Assembly (NCBI GenBank): GCA_026874595.1
Contig: CM049314.1
Coordinates: forward strand, 54,233,812-54,297,811
Direction: 5' to 3'
DNA: 64,000 nt
DNA from: Sipunculus nudus
Lineage: Eukaryota > Annelida > Sipuncula > Golfingiida > Sipunculidae
The notes beneath the pieces were generated by a model. That model searched no databases, was not told the origin of the DNA, and worked only from the letters and a program-made list of their open reading frames with translations. Made by a program: the position numbers and the translations under genes. Below, in pieces: positions 34,933 to 48,632 of this stretch. The stretch's first letter is position 1. Every line of letters begins with the position of its first letter.

Positions 34933-36620
34933 CTTCCACGAAGGGAGCCATGAAATATATTATTACCATAAGGATTTAAGAATTCAGTTTAGGCCTTAGG
35001 TTTTATTGTGTGACTGGGGGCAGGGTAGTGTGATTAAGTAGAAGGCTGGTTTGGTCAGCTGTTGGGCATACCCCCTGAGCGAGCTGGACCATGCCAAATT
35101 AGGCAGGCGTATAGGTACACAAGGCCAAATGTAGCAGACCGAGAGAGTTGGGTTCTTATCATGTCACTAGGCTGTCAGCATGGGACAGCTTATTCCGATA
35201 AAGGGTAGTCAGGACTATAAAGTATTTATTTTAAGAATACATTTTATTATATTTTATAAGCAGCAAATCATACAGATGTTACGTATGTAGCCATAGTGTT
35301 CACGTTAAGATGTTTGTCATTTAAAATATTCAATTTAGCCTTCCTATGATACTTATATTATGTTTATAGTGAGTTCGTATACCCCTTTTTGCATCAATAG
35401 AACTGTTCAGTGGGCAGTGTATAGGTACGGTTCCAGTGTTCATTTTTGGTGGTCGCCCATGGGACCAATACCTGTATATAAAGGTGTTTTTGGGTTTGCA
35501 CCGGGGCTAGCTGAACGGGGGATTCTGAACGGACGAGAGTTAAGAGAGAGTGCACGCTTGCTGAAGACTAGGGCAGTACCGACCGCGGTCTGACCCCTCC
35601 AGAAGTCAAAATAAAGACAGTGAATCGCCATCAGTTCTTTAATCATTTGTAACCAGTCAAACAGCCGGTAATAGCAACAGGTTATATAGGCTGAGAGAAA
35701 GCACTGGTAATAATATGCATTAAATTGTGTCTAAATTAACCATTATATCGATAATTGGTCGTTATCCTTCATAATCAATTTAACTAGTTGTACTTAATCG
35801 CAAATGATTATGAGTGTACATTCAAAGTAGTCATATTAACTGGGGAAAAATGTTCTAATCTCGTCAGAGAGATAAGAAGACGGGACCCAAAGAAACGAAC
35901 GGCATTCAATCTGAAACTTGTGCAGGGATAATGTCAACAAGACTAGGTGAACTAGGTCAATAATTTGGGGATACCTTTATAACTCAAACTTCACGGTAGT
36001 ATAGAAGGTACGTCAAATGACCGATTAATAAACGATCATCAGTTTTCTTTCTTTCAATCATCGAACATGATTTTACAACAAATTACGACCACATCCTGGA
36101 GAATTTCACTATCGTTTTGGGCGAGCTTGATTTTCGTGTAAAAGGAGTCCAGTCGAGCCTTAAGGTTGTATTTCCATGAGTAACTGTAAGATAATATTTT
36201 TAAACTTGCAGGAGTTTACAATAAAACAGTGGATCTAGCAGGTTTCGCCAAAAAAGATACTGTAGTGACGTCATTAAATCGGGAATCGCCGAGTTCACAC
36301 AGGCCCAATGCATCAATTTCATGCAAGTACGCACATACGATGACGGACATATGGATACACCACAGTTACAAAATCATATACATGAGCGATGTCTCACGCA
36401 TACATGCACATGGAAACACGGCTCTAGGCGTGACAATCACAATGCGTATCAATTCGAACTGGAAGTAGAGTAGTTAAATAATTTGCCGTCAGGTGGCATT
36501 ACCGGTTCTAAGGGTTGTGACACAGTGAGGGCAAGTTTCATGATTCTGCGGGAGGGATTCTATCTTAACCACCGTATAAACTACATATAAGGAGCGGATA
36601 GTGTCATCTTCTATCCTCTG
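34933..36620. other. No gene recognised
   Basis: No supported exon or repeat. Short frames at 35360-35646 overlap on both strands without domain features. Confidence 0.4.
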
Positions 36621-36932
36621 ACCTTGTCGCGCTGTCCAGTCAAATCAGCTTTGTGATGTCTCCCCTCCCGTGCCCTTGTCGCGCTGTCCAGTCAAATCAG
36701 CTTTGTGATGTCTCCCCTCCCGTGCCCTTGTCGCGCTGTCCAGTCAAATCAGCTTTGTGATGTCTCCCCTCCCGTGCCCTTGTCGCGCTGTCCAGTCAAA
36801 TCAGCTTTGTGATGTCTCCCCTCCCGTGCCCTTGTCGCGCTGTCCAGTCAAATCAGCTTTGTGATGTCTCCCCTCCCGTGCCCTTGTCGCGCTGTCCAGT
36901 CAAATCAGCTTTGTGATGTCTCCCCTCCCGTG
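36621..36932. repeat. Perfect 6 x 52-bp minisatellite
   Basis: Six head-to-tail copies of a C-rich unit (CCTTGTCGCGCTGTCCAGTC...CTCCCCTCCCGTG) fill exactly 312 bp, essentially identical apart from the first base block. The unit is G+C-richer than its surroundings and strand-asymmetric. A frame crossing the last copy is an artefact. Confidence 0.95.
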
Positions 36933-37489
36933 GCACCAGAAAGTGCTGTCCCCCTGCCCTCCTGTGCCATTGTATATATGGTAGGGGACAGTGTCCGTGT
37001 CTGTGACATTGTCATACTGTCGTGCGACACTAGCTCTCTTTTGTCCCCTTCTGTTTTGGTCAATGTCATCCGGTCCCGAGCCAGCATGTTAGCTGTCCCG
37101 CTCTCCTGTTGGATATCAGCGACAGTGTCCCCTACTGTTCTGTGAAAATGTCCTCCTCTCCTGAGCCCAGCTTGCACGCTCATCGTGCCATTTTACTGTA
37201 GCATATATACAGGGTGCAGCCAATCGGGATCGTCTTGTGCTGTAGCTAGACACTGGCACGCTCTAGTGCAAAATTGACTGACACCAACTTCAGGTGCTTT
37301 TCCTATAATGGTATCATAATAAGCCTCCCCCTCCTCCATCCATTCAGGTTTGGCCAAGGCCTCAAAAGAGCATCAGAGCTAAGTACCCGAGACAAAAGCA
37401 TTATTCGACCAGCAAAGTAACGTACGAGCCAATTAAATATCTAATTATTATTCTTTCCAAAAGCGGGCGCTGGTGTAAAATAGGCGTAA

Positions 37490-37534
<45 letters not shown>
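37490..37534. repeat. (TA)n microsatellite
   Basis: About 21 TA units. Confidence 0.93.
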
Positions 37535-37537
<3 letters not shown>

Positions 37538-37790
37538 CTGAAATCATGCATGAGGCTTATATAGGATTTACGGAACAAATTATGAAATTATAGGATAATA
37601 CAGAATACTTAAGATTATAGGATTTATATATTATGCAATTGGAAAAGCAAATGCAAATGCAGTTATACCTCTGCATTCAAGTACAAATGCTTCTGTGAGA
37701 TTTTCAAATGCAAATGCATGATATTTGTATGGCCATTTGATATGGTAATTTGCCGATGCCATATACTTGTTGTAGCTTTTACAGCAATAA

Positions 37791-38075
37791 GGCCAAAAAT
37801 AAAAGGTATGGTTCTCAGGCACCGCCAGCGTCCATTTTAACCCCCCACATCAAAAATTTTTATTTTGATTTTCAAGAAGATAAAATAATAAAATTTTGAT
37901 CAGATTCCCTTTGCTGTGTAGTGTTTTACCTGTTTAGCCATAGAATTCTGTTATTTTCATGCTTTTCCCTGATTATATGTCATTTTAATCAAAACATACA
38001 AAAAAGGTAAAAAATAAAATATCGCCCGCCCGCACTGATTTCTGAAAAAGTGCCTGGGAACCTTTTTTCCTGGCC
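37791..38075. mobile_element. MITE of the 1088 family, TAA target duplication (copy 2)
   Basis: GGCCAAAAATAAAAGGTATG at the left and CCTGGCC at the right, flanked by TAA at 37788-37790 and 38076-38078. Its interior matches copy 1 in inverse orientation (for example CATCAAAAATTTTTATTTTG). Confidence 0.82.
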
Positions 38076-38078
38076 TAA

Positions 38079-40259
38079 GGGAAAAAGAAGTGATTTTCGG
38101 GTTACGTATGGATTTAGAAGTATGTATATATAATCTTTAAGTAAGTTGTCAAGGATATTTCCTTCACCTGCTTGTATGGGTCTGTCACTGGATTGATAAC
38201 TGGTTACACATGTTGGAATTCTGCGAAGGTCGCAATCAGTTCATGAGGAGAGACCATTAAGGTAACTCTTAATAATATGATATGTTCCAAAGTGATGCCG
38301 TCTTTACGGTTTGCAAGATTCGTAATGAGAACAATGACCCATGGGTCATGACTCTCATCTGACCAGCATGCTAATCTAGCCAAACATTCACAACCGGAAT
38401 TTCGTCATTTGAAAGCCATATAGAGATTAACTTCAGATATGACCTTGACCTTTGACCTTTTTACCACCGTAGTAAACAGGGTTCATCCAGTTTTCAAAAT
38501 CCTCTGAGAGATCATCATGACCTAGTTTCCAAATAAAATTTCCCAAGAACCTTCCTGGATGTTGCATTAGAATATACTGGGCCTGACTGATACAATTCGA
38601 GCACATCTGACTTTCAGAATCAGGTCACCATGGCCTTGACTGAAGATGCATTATTCCCTCTGAGCGCTGCAGCTTTAAGGGTCATGGACCCGTCCCCTTG
38701 GCGCTCCCTAACCGTAAGATTTGATTTGAGCCGATGAGGAAGATGCGACCAAGACAAGCAGGGAGTAGGGGGGGGGGGGGGGGTTGAGGGGGGGGGGGGG
38801 TTTACATCCAGACTGCTTCATCTGAAGGTCTCAAAATAGGGGGAATGCATGAAATTAAAAAAAAAAACGGGCGCCACCAGTTTTCAGGAACTGATGAAAC
38901 TATCAATCATGACAATCAATACATTTATTAATCAGACACTGCAGCTTTTGTATCATTTTTTTTAATTCTTCCGGAGGCACAAACAGGCTCAATAACTCTG
39001 GAAATATAGGTCGCAATGACCTAATATCAGGTGTACAAGGAGATTTTTATTGATCTCCCTGGATCTTCAGTTGGACGTGTCTAAGTCCAGGTGTTACGAT
39101 TTGTGACCTGTTAATGGACAGACAGACGGTCGGAGCACGGACAAAGAGTGATCGCTATAGCTAAGATTACTCTGTCAGCTGAGCTATAAACTAATGATCG
39201 ACACGCTTGAGCTTGTTTTGTTAACTTTTTAGACGCCATTTTGTTTTATGACAAGTTTTAGTGCAATCTAACAACCAGCTTCTGTTCACAACCAACCAGA
39301 CACCTTGTCTGCAAGTTTGCAGATTTGAGTCAAGGAATAAAAGTATTAGTCCTTGAAAAAAAGAGGATTTTAGTTCTATTGCACCACTTAGTGTAACTTT
39401 TGACAAATTATCAGAACGTATGTAAAAGGTTTACAGAAAGGTATACAGTACTTCAGCGAGCAACAGGTTTAACCAGCAACTAGACATATTTTCAAGCCTA
39501 TTATACCTTAGCGATTTTAGTCTATCAAGACCGTTTAGGTAATGGCAGAGGGAATTTTGACTTTTATATAAGCGTAATATGTTTGTATAAATATGGCCCT
39601 TGGATGGACCAGTAATAAACTTCCCTGTATAGTTATTAAGGAAATCTAACTAACATCCTGCTAACTATAGTGTGGGCACATGCCAGTTAATAAGGTATGT
39701 AGAAGGTGGTGTATGTAGCAGGTAAGCTTACTTTTTCGATGGTTAAGAATATATAATATGTTCAATTAAGTTTATTGAAAGAATATAATACATTGTATAA
39801 TTCTAATACTAATAATATTCTAATACTAATAACTGATGTTCCGATTATTGTAGCAATATTTATATATTTTTATTTAAATATATTAAAGACCCGAATTCAC
39901 TAAGGCACTGTGCTCAATAAGAAACATAGGAAAATTAAAAAAAAGAGTTGTAAATCAGATAAGAAAGTATAATTTGATGAAAATATTTGCATCAGAATAG
40001 ATAATTGAGAATTGGAACATAAAGTCCACATCACATTAGATGGCAATTACTAATAAAAGGAAAAGGTGGTTAAGGTGCGCTCAGTGATTATGGCAGAATG
40101 TCCGCCTATTTTCTGATCTCTGCCAGGAAATCTCTTCTACAGGTACTAAATATTCAAGTACAAAGCACAAGGGATTTATGTTTGTATGTATAAATGTATA
40201 TGTAAATATGTATTATTATTGTTATCATTAGTAGAAGTAGTGATAGTAGTAGTAGTGAA

Positions 40260-40310
<51 letters not shown>

Positions 40311-41570
40311 ATTACCATTATTATTGATGGTTGTAATGTTAAAATTGATTATGGTACAAAGTCAACCTCCTCTCTGAAATATGTAAAAATGTAGAATTTA
40401 CAATACCTACGAGATGAATTGTATCCTTAAGCTCAATATCTAAACAATGAGAAGGCTTAATTTAAGGGAGAGCTCAAGCAGATTTCCCTAATGTCTCAGT
40501 AAGAGCCAACGATTTTTGTTTTTTCGTCCATAACACAACAAACGTGAAAGTTGAAGCGTCATCTTAGTTCCCAAAGACTGTAATACAAAACAGTCAAATT
40601 ATCGTTAAATCGTATGATTATACACTTGGCACCTTTTCCCCATATGCTTAATACGGGTTTACCAACCAATTAGCAAATGAAGTAAACACAAATAAAAGGA
40701 TTCAAACCAGGAACTCTAAATTGAACATAAAAAAATTGTAAGGAAAATATGTTGGCTTTAAAATATGCGAGACTTCATTTCCTCTCATATATGAGACTTC
40801 ATTTAGTTTATATAAATATATTTGGGCCTTGGTGGAGTTGTGCGTTTTGGGAAAGTATTATAGATATTGCTTAATGTTTAGGTTCATGGAGTGCACAACG
40901 GGACATAAAGGAGAGAAGGCCGCGTGATCATAAGTCTTTGTGTTTTTTTCCCCTGTGTTGGCATCATGTCACAAATTATCAGGCATCCATGCTTACAATT
41001 CACAGGCAGATGACATTACCGACAACGATCTGCTTCTGTTATGCCTATGATCATGATAAGTAAGGTTAAGTATATAAAACATTTTCTTTTCATAATTCAA
41101 GACTTGACGTGTTAAGAAAGGACGTTTGCTCTATGTAAGCAGGATAATTCATTGAAACAAGGAAGGTCCTCATACAAATGGCCTCTCAGGGATCTGAGTC
41201 ATGTTCAGTCAACCGTGAATCCAAAAACATGAATTCTCTTCTCATCTCACTTATCAACGCGAGAGCTGCGATCGTGTATGGTGGCACACACTGATGGCTC
41301 ACCGAGCTTACCTATAGAGTACGAGAAACATTCTGGATATAATACAAAGGATACAACTTTACCTAAACCGCGGTACATATACATGCAAAATTATTGGTAG
41401 TCATAATGCAAGTAAAATGACAGCACACGTTATAAAAGATAACAGCGGGATTGCCGTTCTGTTAAACTGATTTCAACACCTGAAGCAAATATTAAGGTCA
41501 GTGACACATTATTGCACTTTATGATGGTTATTAAATTGAATTTAAGAGGTCAAGACAGACCAGAGGTTTT
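38079..41570. other. No gene recognised; G-run and (TTA)n
   Basis: It holds a long G-rich run (38768-38801), a GACAGACGGTCGGAGC-type repeat end (39115-39190) and a (TTA)n microsatellite (40261-40306). No exon is supported. Confidence 0.45.
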
Positions 41571-41574
41571 GATT

Positions 41575-41668
41575 CCAAGCACTTCTATTAACGCTGGGTT
41601 GTAGTGGCCCGTCCATGGTCGGGGGTTTTCTCCCAGTCCCCTAGTTTCCTCCACCTCTACATATGTAC
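41575..41668 (+). mobile_element. SINE fragment, copy 2 (3' body)
   Basis: GGGTTGTAGTGGCCCGTCC then GGGGGTTTTCTCCCAG and CTAGTTTCCTCCACC match the body of the SINE at 3028. The tRNA-like head is missing or decayed. Confidence 0.7.
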
Positions 41669-41843
41669 TATCTATATAAAATAAAAACAGGTGCGCTGTA
41701 ATCGAACACAAAAAAAAAATAGTTACACAGGCAGCATACATATATAAGGAAGTTCTAGACAGAGACCGTTTGAGGCAAGCGAGACAAATTGATCTGTTTA
41801 GAAAGCCATGGGCACAAGAGAACATTTATCAATAGCACTTAAA

Positions 41844-41844
<1 letters not shown>

Positions 41845-41924
<80 letters not shown>
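41845..41924. repeat. (TA)n(GA)n compound microsatellite
   Basis: About 20 TA units then about 19 GA units. Confidence 0.95.
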
Positions 41925-41927
<3 letters not shown>

Positions 41928-41952
41928 CGAATAGCCATGCTGGTTCATTGTT

Positions 41953-42068
41953 TATATAGATGGAACTAAAATGCACAGAAAAGTCAAGTAACTGCCGAGT
42001 CGGGTCACTGCCGATAGGAATCGGGTCGGCAGTGACCCGACTTTTCTGTGTAATGTAGTTCCATATAT
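41953..42068. mobile_element. Small foldback element (116 bp)
   Basis: The outer arms TGGAACTA-AATGCACAGAAAAGTC and its complement GACTTTTCTGTGTAATGTAGTTCCA enclose GTCGGGTCACTGCCGA, also present in reverse complement. Most of the element can form one hairpin. It is flanked by AT-rich ATATA on both sides. Confidence 0.75.
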
Positions 42069-42499
42069 ATATAATTATATATATAAATATATAAACAATT
42101 ATCGACCTCGTTGATCAAGATAGATATTAAAATAAGCTTATTTAACTGGAAACTCATATGGTAAAAAAAAAACATATTATGTTAACCTGTACCACTTGGC
42201 AAATATTACGAGAAAAAGGGTCTGATATTGTATTATTTTATTCACTTCATCAAAATAGTTCTGTACTTCTTCTATTTTCGCTCAATCACAACTACGTTTA
42301 TATCAGGTTGATGCTAAATACTATGTGTAGGTATGTCCACATGGTGATTTAAACGACTCAAATTATTCGTTTGTTGTTCCTAGAATGGAAGGCATTTCTG
42401 TGTGTTAGTTAGCAGGACCAACATCGACTTAAAAGCCCAACAGGTTTCAATTCATTTGTGAACTTGTGCGCTGGAGCAGCGTCTACTCTGTACTGTCCA

Positions 42500-43140
42500 C
42501 TGTCCACTGTGTACCATATGTTACCAAATATCTCAACAGCTGCTGCAGCTATCATCATGAAACTTAAAATGATGAATTTGCAAAATAAGCTTTTGATAAA
42601 GCCACCTAAGCTGACCTACTTTCTGTTGGCTGAAATGAAATTTTCCTTGTTTTACAATATAAGTCATAAAGTATTAACAGTTTGGCTTTCATATCATAGT
42701 CAACAGTTCTTTAAAGGAAAAAGAATAATACGAGTATAAATTCAGTCAAATTATTTTCAAGATGGCGTCTTTCCGGAAGTTCAAATTTGTCGATGGCAAA
42801 ATTTGACATATGGTTGTGTTTCATATATGATGACATGGATGTTACCTAAATCTCAGGAACCGCTGCAGCCTTCAGCAGAATAAATTCAACAAGAATATTG
42901 ACCATGTAATTGCAATTTGATTTTGATTTGCAGGTGGCACAACCTATGTTGGCCTACTTTTTGCAGGCTTTAATGAACTTTTCTGTTTTTTCCTCCCTCA
43001 AGATATGTCACAAAATATTAATAGGTGGGCTTTCATATCAAAGTAAACAGCTCCTTAAAAAAGGGAAATAAAATGAGTATTAATTCACTCAAATTTTTTT
43101 AAGATGGTATTTTTACAGAATTTCCAATTTTCCTATAAAT
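42500..43140. repeat. Diverged tandem duplication (unit about 330 bp)
   Basis: Phrases in the same order in two blocks are GCTGCAGC, ACCTACTTT/GCCTACTTT, GGGCTTTCATATCA-AGT, AACAG-TCnTTAAA, GAGTATnAATTCA-TCAAAT and AAGATGGnnTnTT. Copy 1 is about 42535-42775 and copy 2 about 42853-43120. Short frames in it lack support. Confidence 0.7.
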
Positions 43141-46100
43141 CTCCGGTGCGTACATCCTTTTCAGTCACATTTATTTATCACTCTGTAAAATTGTGCAATG
43201 GCAAAGTGTCAACTTGGAAATGCATGATTGGTACTTTAACATTCACCTGTGTGTTCCATTAATACCAACTATCATGCAAATGTAATTCCCAGAGAAAACA
43301 TTTGACACGTTAGGTGTCTTGTTTTTTATGAGTGACATGATCGGTGCTGGTCAAAAGGCATGAAATCTCCATGGAACCTGAAATTAAGTCATTGTGGCCT
43401 GTATTCTGTGGACTACGAGGCGAAAACACTAGTCTTAACGTTTAGCACTTTTTAAAGTCTTGTCAGATAGATGTTAACAGAGTCAATAGAGTCAACCATC
43501 TAATTTCTTTATATAAAAAAGAAACAAAAATACTAGTTCAGCGTCGGGTGCGACTTTAGGGTGCGTCATTGATGAGAACTGAAGTCTTCCACATCTGTCA
43601 CTTTTATCTGTTCCTGTTTATATGTGTGTGCCTTGTTTTAACGTATGTCACCATCAGCATCATATTTCCGTAAAATTCAATATTTTATTTCCCTGTTTCG
43701 TCATCGCGATATCTCTGCTCGTCTATTTTCCTTCTTATGAAAAATTTAATATTGTCTTTAAACAGTGAAACGGTAAGTTTTAATGATAAGTGCAAAACAA
43801 AAAATATATAGAATTAACAAAAGTTATTCATTTATTAGTTGTATTTTTTTTGTGACATCCATTTACAAGAACTCCTTCATAATGTGTATGTATCCTTGAT
43901 TTCTGAGCAAACCACGCCCTTTACATAATTGAATCTACCAGAAAGGTGGATGACTGACTATTGATTCTCTGTGGTCTCTCTTTACTGTTCGAGTATATTT
44001 CGATTTAGCGCCCTCGAAAGAGGATAAGACCATCCAAACACATCGGCCACAAGGTAAAAAAAGGCTTTTCCTCATGCAGCCATGCTTTATTCCAGTTCAC
44101 AGCACGTGAAACCGTTAGGGATTTGTATTATGTCGGATTACTGCATATACGGGAAGATTGACAGAGATTGTATAACCCTTTGTAAACGTAATACATAGAG
44201 CAGTGGTATCTCAAAAAGTTCATGTATTTAAATCAACCAGGAATGTTACATCATGAGAGCAACTATATAAATACTGTAAAAGTTAGAGAGTATTAAATAC
44301 GAGAGTGTTCGATTCAATTCTTTTGACTACTTGCTCACTGTCTGTCTGTCACTCTCTCTTCCTATAATATATATATATATATATATTGCTTAATAAATTT
44401 ATAATAGAGTAAATTCCTCCTCGAGCTCTGTGTAAAATTGTGTTCTAGCTGTATATAACATAAATTACATCACTTACCACATGCAGTGAGATTTCTTTAT
44501 ATCACACTCTAATTAGCAATAAGAATTCTTATTTTATGTGATTTTGTTTAGATTTTCCCTATATTTATGCTGTTATAGCTGCATATTCATAACAAAGGTA
44601 CCTGGTATAGGATTTTCTCTATTTCCTGATCAAGGTAACATTTACCCATACATTATGTTCTGGCTGGGTGTATATTTATTATAAACGTGACTCATCCTGG
44701 AAAACCCGGCGTTACAATACACTACTTGCTCAGCGGAGTGTGACTGGAGGCGGTGACCATGTCTTATTGGAATATACACATGTGTGTTTATTATTAGACA
44801 TGCAATACCGCCATATGCTACATGTCTGCACTTCACCTTTGCAAAACATAATGATACATGGCACTTTATAATTATGAAGTATACGAGTCTCCTTCAGTTA
44901 GCCTTTCGCTGCAAAGATTGTGTTTATAATGTCGTCAGTTCAACATCTTAATTCTATGGATTCTGGCCACAACTAGTATGCCGATTGAGATACAAAATCT
45001 AATATATTGGTACTGCATAATGAAACATGAAACATGAAACAGTACATAAAAACAATACATAAAAGACATTATAAAATATAAAAATTCAACCACACATAGA
45101 CCACGCGGTTAGTGTATGAGGCAAGACGATAACGTGCAAGAAATACAAAATCGTTCTGCCTTTGCTAGTAGTTACCAGCTGTTACCATTTTGATATCCCA
45201 AGCGCAACCCTAATGAAAGCGCTACTATGGTTCATTGTTTCTAAGGGAAGATATGAGAATATTTATTAACCATTATGATATATAAATATATCAATCAAAT
45301 GTTACATTCTAAAAAAAATTACGGTTGTCAACGATGCACACAGTTAAGTAACTATAGATCTGGAGAAGAGGCCCCTATGCAAAAATAGCTTACCATACTG
45401 AGTCCCTTCTGTTTAAAACTCATTGCCTTACGAAATCATTTCTTTAAAATAATTAGCAATTTTTAAACGAATAGTAAAGTTTTTTTTAAGGTCCTGAGTA
45501 ATTATTAAACTAAGTAGAAACTGTAAATAATATCTTTTTACTTTTCAAATAACTTCCGTTTTAAAAACCGCGATATGCAGAGTATATTTTGATCATGTTT
45601 TGTTAAATTCATTTTACGTCTTCTTTAATATCATCTTATACAAATTTAAGGCGTGACTGTCTTATTCACGTACTTGCGATTTTTTGGAATTGGGGTTTGT
45701 ACATTAAATGAATATATGATATGGTTATCTTATTTGTAATACATAAATTTGTTATGAACTTGTATTTATGTATATTTTGTCAACTCACTGTTTCATGTTT
45801 ATGCATATTGTATGTTTTATCATTTTATGGATGTTATATTTCATAATGACAGGACACTGTGTAAGAACCGTTTTTATCGCTGAAATGGTTACCTGTATCA
45901 ATATAATGAATAAACAAAACCAATATATAAATCTAGCAGCCGTGCGGTGGGAGGAACTTTGCCATTTTGCATTGCCATAAGACTACCTTCTCTGTCAGTA
46001 TATAGGGACGTTGGTCTTTATCATTATCACTATTCACAGACGTTGTTATTTATTTTTATCATTATTCAGGCACGTTGGTCATTATCTCTGAAACTATTCA

Positions 46101-46679
46101 GGGACGTTGGTCTTTTTCGTTGACTCCCTGAAATATCAGATTACTGAAGTTCCAATTAAATGTAGAAAAAAAAAAAAATTTTAAAGTCAATCATATATTT
46201 ATATATATATACAATTATTATATGAAGGCTGATGTACTTTTATTATGAGATCCGTTCTGGTGTAGATTTAATATTTTTAGTTAATAATAAAACTTAATTC
46301 AAATTTGAAATAAGCGGGGTTGCTTTTGTGTTAAATGTTTATGAATGGTGTAGCCTTTACATTTACAGATAGATAGATTTTTTTTATGTTTTGCTTGTAA
46401 ACATGGTTGCTAAGTAGTCTGGCTAGAAGTTAAAGAATATATAGATATTAAAACATTTTCAAATTTTGATATTTTATTACATGACAGTTACACTGAATTA
46501 AGTCGGGCGAATATCTGTTTAACTTAATAACTGTTTTAACCTGTGGTATAATGCTTTCTTGTAGACCTTTTGTAAAGGTAAATGGACAAATTGATTCATA
46601 TTATTGTTTAAATTTAATCTTAATTTTAAACTTTTATTTGTTTTACATGGATTTTACAAACAGTCATTAAAACTAATCT
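43141..46679. other. No gene recognised
   Basis: AT-rich intergenic DNA upstream of gene B. It holds a short (TA)n at about 44367 and four diverged copies of GGACGTTGGTCTTTATCATTA-like words at 46005-46125. No supported exon. Confidence 0.45.
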
Positions 46680-46835
46680 GGGCACTCTCCGTGGCTCAGG
46701 TGTGGTATTCGGTAGTGTCCAGAGGTGGATGAAACTGATGAACCCAGAGAAAACCAACCACAACTCACTCTTATAGCCACGCCGGATATGAACCCGGGTC
46801 GCCAGGGGAGAGAGCCACTCGACTGCCAAGAACCG
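46680..46835 (-). mobile_element. tRNA-derived SINE, copy 3, upstream of gene B
   Basis: The minus strand reads GGCAGTCGAGTGGCTCTC, then CCTGGCGACCCGGGTTCAT (B-box region), then GGTTGGTTTTCTCTGGG and TTTCATCCACC. It matches the family at 3028. Ends about 110 bp before gene B's first coding exon. Confidence 0.72.
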
Positions 46836-46945
46836 TTCTTCACTGTTTTGGTAGTGGATAGTCAGATTTTGGTTTCAGTATACTTTTATCCACATACTTT
46901 ATCTTAACTTAATCTGTATATTTCCATATTCCAGCCGTCGTTGCC

Positions 46946-47594
46946 ATGGCGTCCCCGGGGCTACAGTTGTCCTTAGCTACAATATTATTCTTCACGTGCA
47001 ACCAGGTTCGTGGTCAGGGACTTCTGTATGACTTCACTCGGTGGACGTACAACAAAAGCGTCGATGTAGGCTACCTCGTTCTGAGGTCGGATCAAAGTAA
47101 AGCTAGTCAGTTCTACCTGGAAACTAAAAAGATCGTTTATTGGCTGACTAAAGTTCATATGAATATTCATCCAGAGTTCGCACGAGTTTCCATAGTAACG
47201 TTTGCAAAGTCTTCCGAGATTTTAATAGATTCGTCTTCCCGGGCTCTTTCCAAATGTCAGTTACTTGATATTATAGAAAATGATCTAGTGTTCAACAGGG
47301 ATGCTAGCGATGGACACGATCTCACAGGAGGATTAGAAAAAATCCAAGGTATATTTAACAAAGGAGTAGCAGCTAAGAAAATATTATTTATATTCACAAA
47401 TGGGTATCACAATGACTCTCACCACGTCGTGCTGAGAGAAATACATCAGATTGCCGATGTGTATGTGGTCAGACTGAAACCGGAGTATCAGCAGGAGAAG
47501 GCGAAAGCTCTGGCGACTCATCCAAATTACTATGCTACAGCTGAAGAGTGGAGGAACTACATATATATCACATCACAGCGTGGCTTGTACAAAG
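46946..47594 (+). CDS. Gene B coding exon 1: signal peptide and degenerate VWA domain
   Basis: The ATG sits in a strong initiation context (GTTGCCATGG). It lies 11 bases after a CCAG acceptor, so an untranslated upstream exon is likely. The signal peptide is followed by VRGQG. The VWA-like fold is read from VDVGYLVLRSDQS, ARVSIVTFA, DLTGGLEKIQ, AKKILFIFTNG and ADVYVVRL, in the canonical order. The MIDAS DxSxS position is altered (the sequence reads LRSDQSKAS), while the loop-2 Thr of DLTGG is kept. This is the reverse of gene A. The donor is GTAAGC at 47595, phase 1. Length and single-exon layout match the VWA exon of gene A. Metal-dependent ligand binding is therefore doubtful. Confidence 0.82.
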
Positions 47595-48632
47595 GTAAGC
47601 TATATAAACTAAACTAGCTCTCGTGAAGATTCATATTTTTCAAGATATTGTTAACTCCTCATAGAATATTGCCAGATTATCTTAACAAAGTATATATTTA
47701 GCGTGGTCTTCAAAACAACATTTTAATGGCAAACAAAGTTTAAAATTGTTGATGTACTGAGAATTCTGGACATCCATCAGATGAGTTTCTGATATCAAGA
47801 GGGGATATATACATATACATTAAATTTAAAATATGTACATGATTTGTGGTAATGGTATGTTTCATGGTTGTCAACTGTTGTTGCCATGTTATGAATTGGC
47901 AAAAGTTGACACTCATTCAAACAAGAAACATACTAAAGTTATCCTAAGAATAAATGATACATTATTCAAAAGCCCGTCCCAAATTAAAAATGTGGTCATT
48001 CTTTCAAGACGTACTAAATTAGTTTACTTCACTCAGTGACATATATGCAGTAAGACAAACGTCCGCATCGACATCCGCGATTTTCTTTTGTTAAACTCTT
48101 TCTTGATTCTAGGTGCTCAGCTAATACATATATTGGAATCCATGAAATATTGGTAGGGAATGGTTACTTAATCATATTCGATGATTGAAAGACAAAAACG
48201 ACCGTTGATTAATCAATAATTGATTGTGTACCTTATTTAATGCCAAAGTGTATGCCATGTAGAATTTTACTTGAAATATTGACCTAGTTAATTAAGGTAA
48301 TTACCGGGTTGTTGATACTCATTCGTCGCACACTGTTCAGCTTTAATGTTTTCGCTATTTTGTGCCCGGCTCTCACATATCTCTGACATAATTAGAATTT
48401 TTTTATCTGTATTATATGGCTTATTTATATGTGCATACATAGTCGGTTTATAAAGGATTAGGCAAAAATGCAAATGATTAAATCGATTATGAAAAAGCGA
48501 CCAATCATTGATATAATCGTCCAATTGGTAAACCACAAGTGATTATACTCCTGGTACTCGGACAAAGACCGGCATGCAAGGAGGACAACACAACCTCCGA
48601 CCGACCTTACCTACTGCGGTGATATTTTCCAG

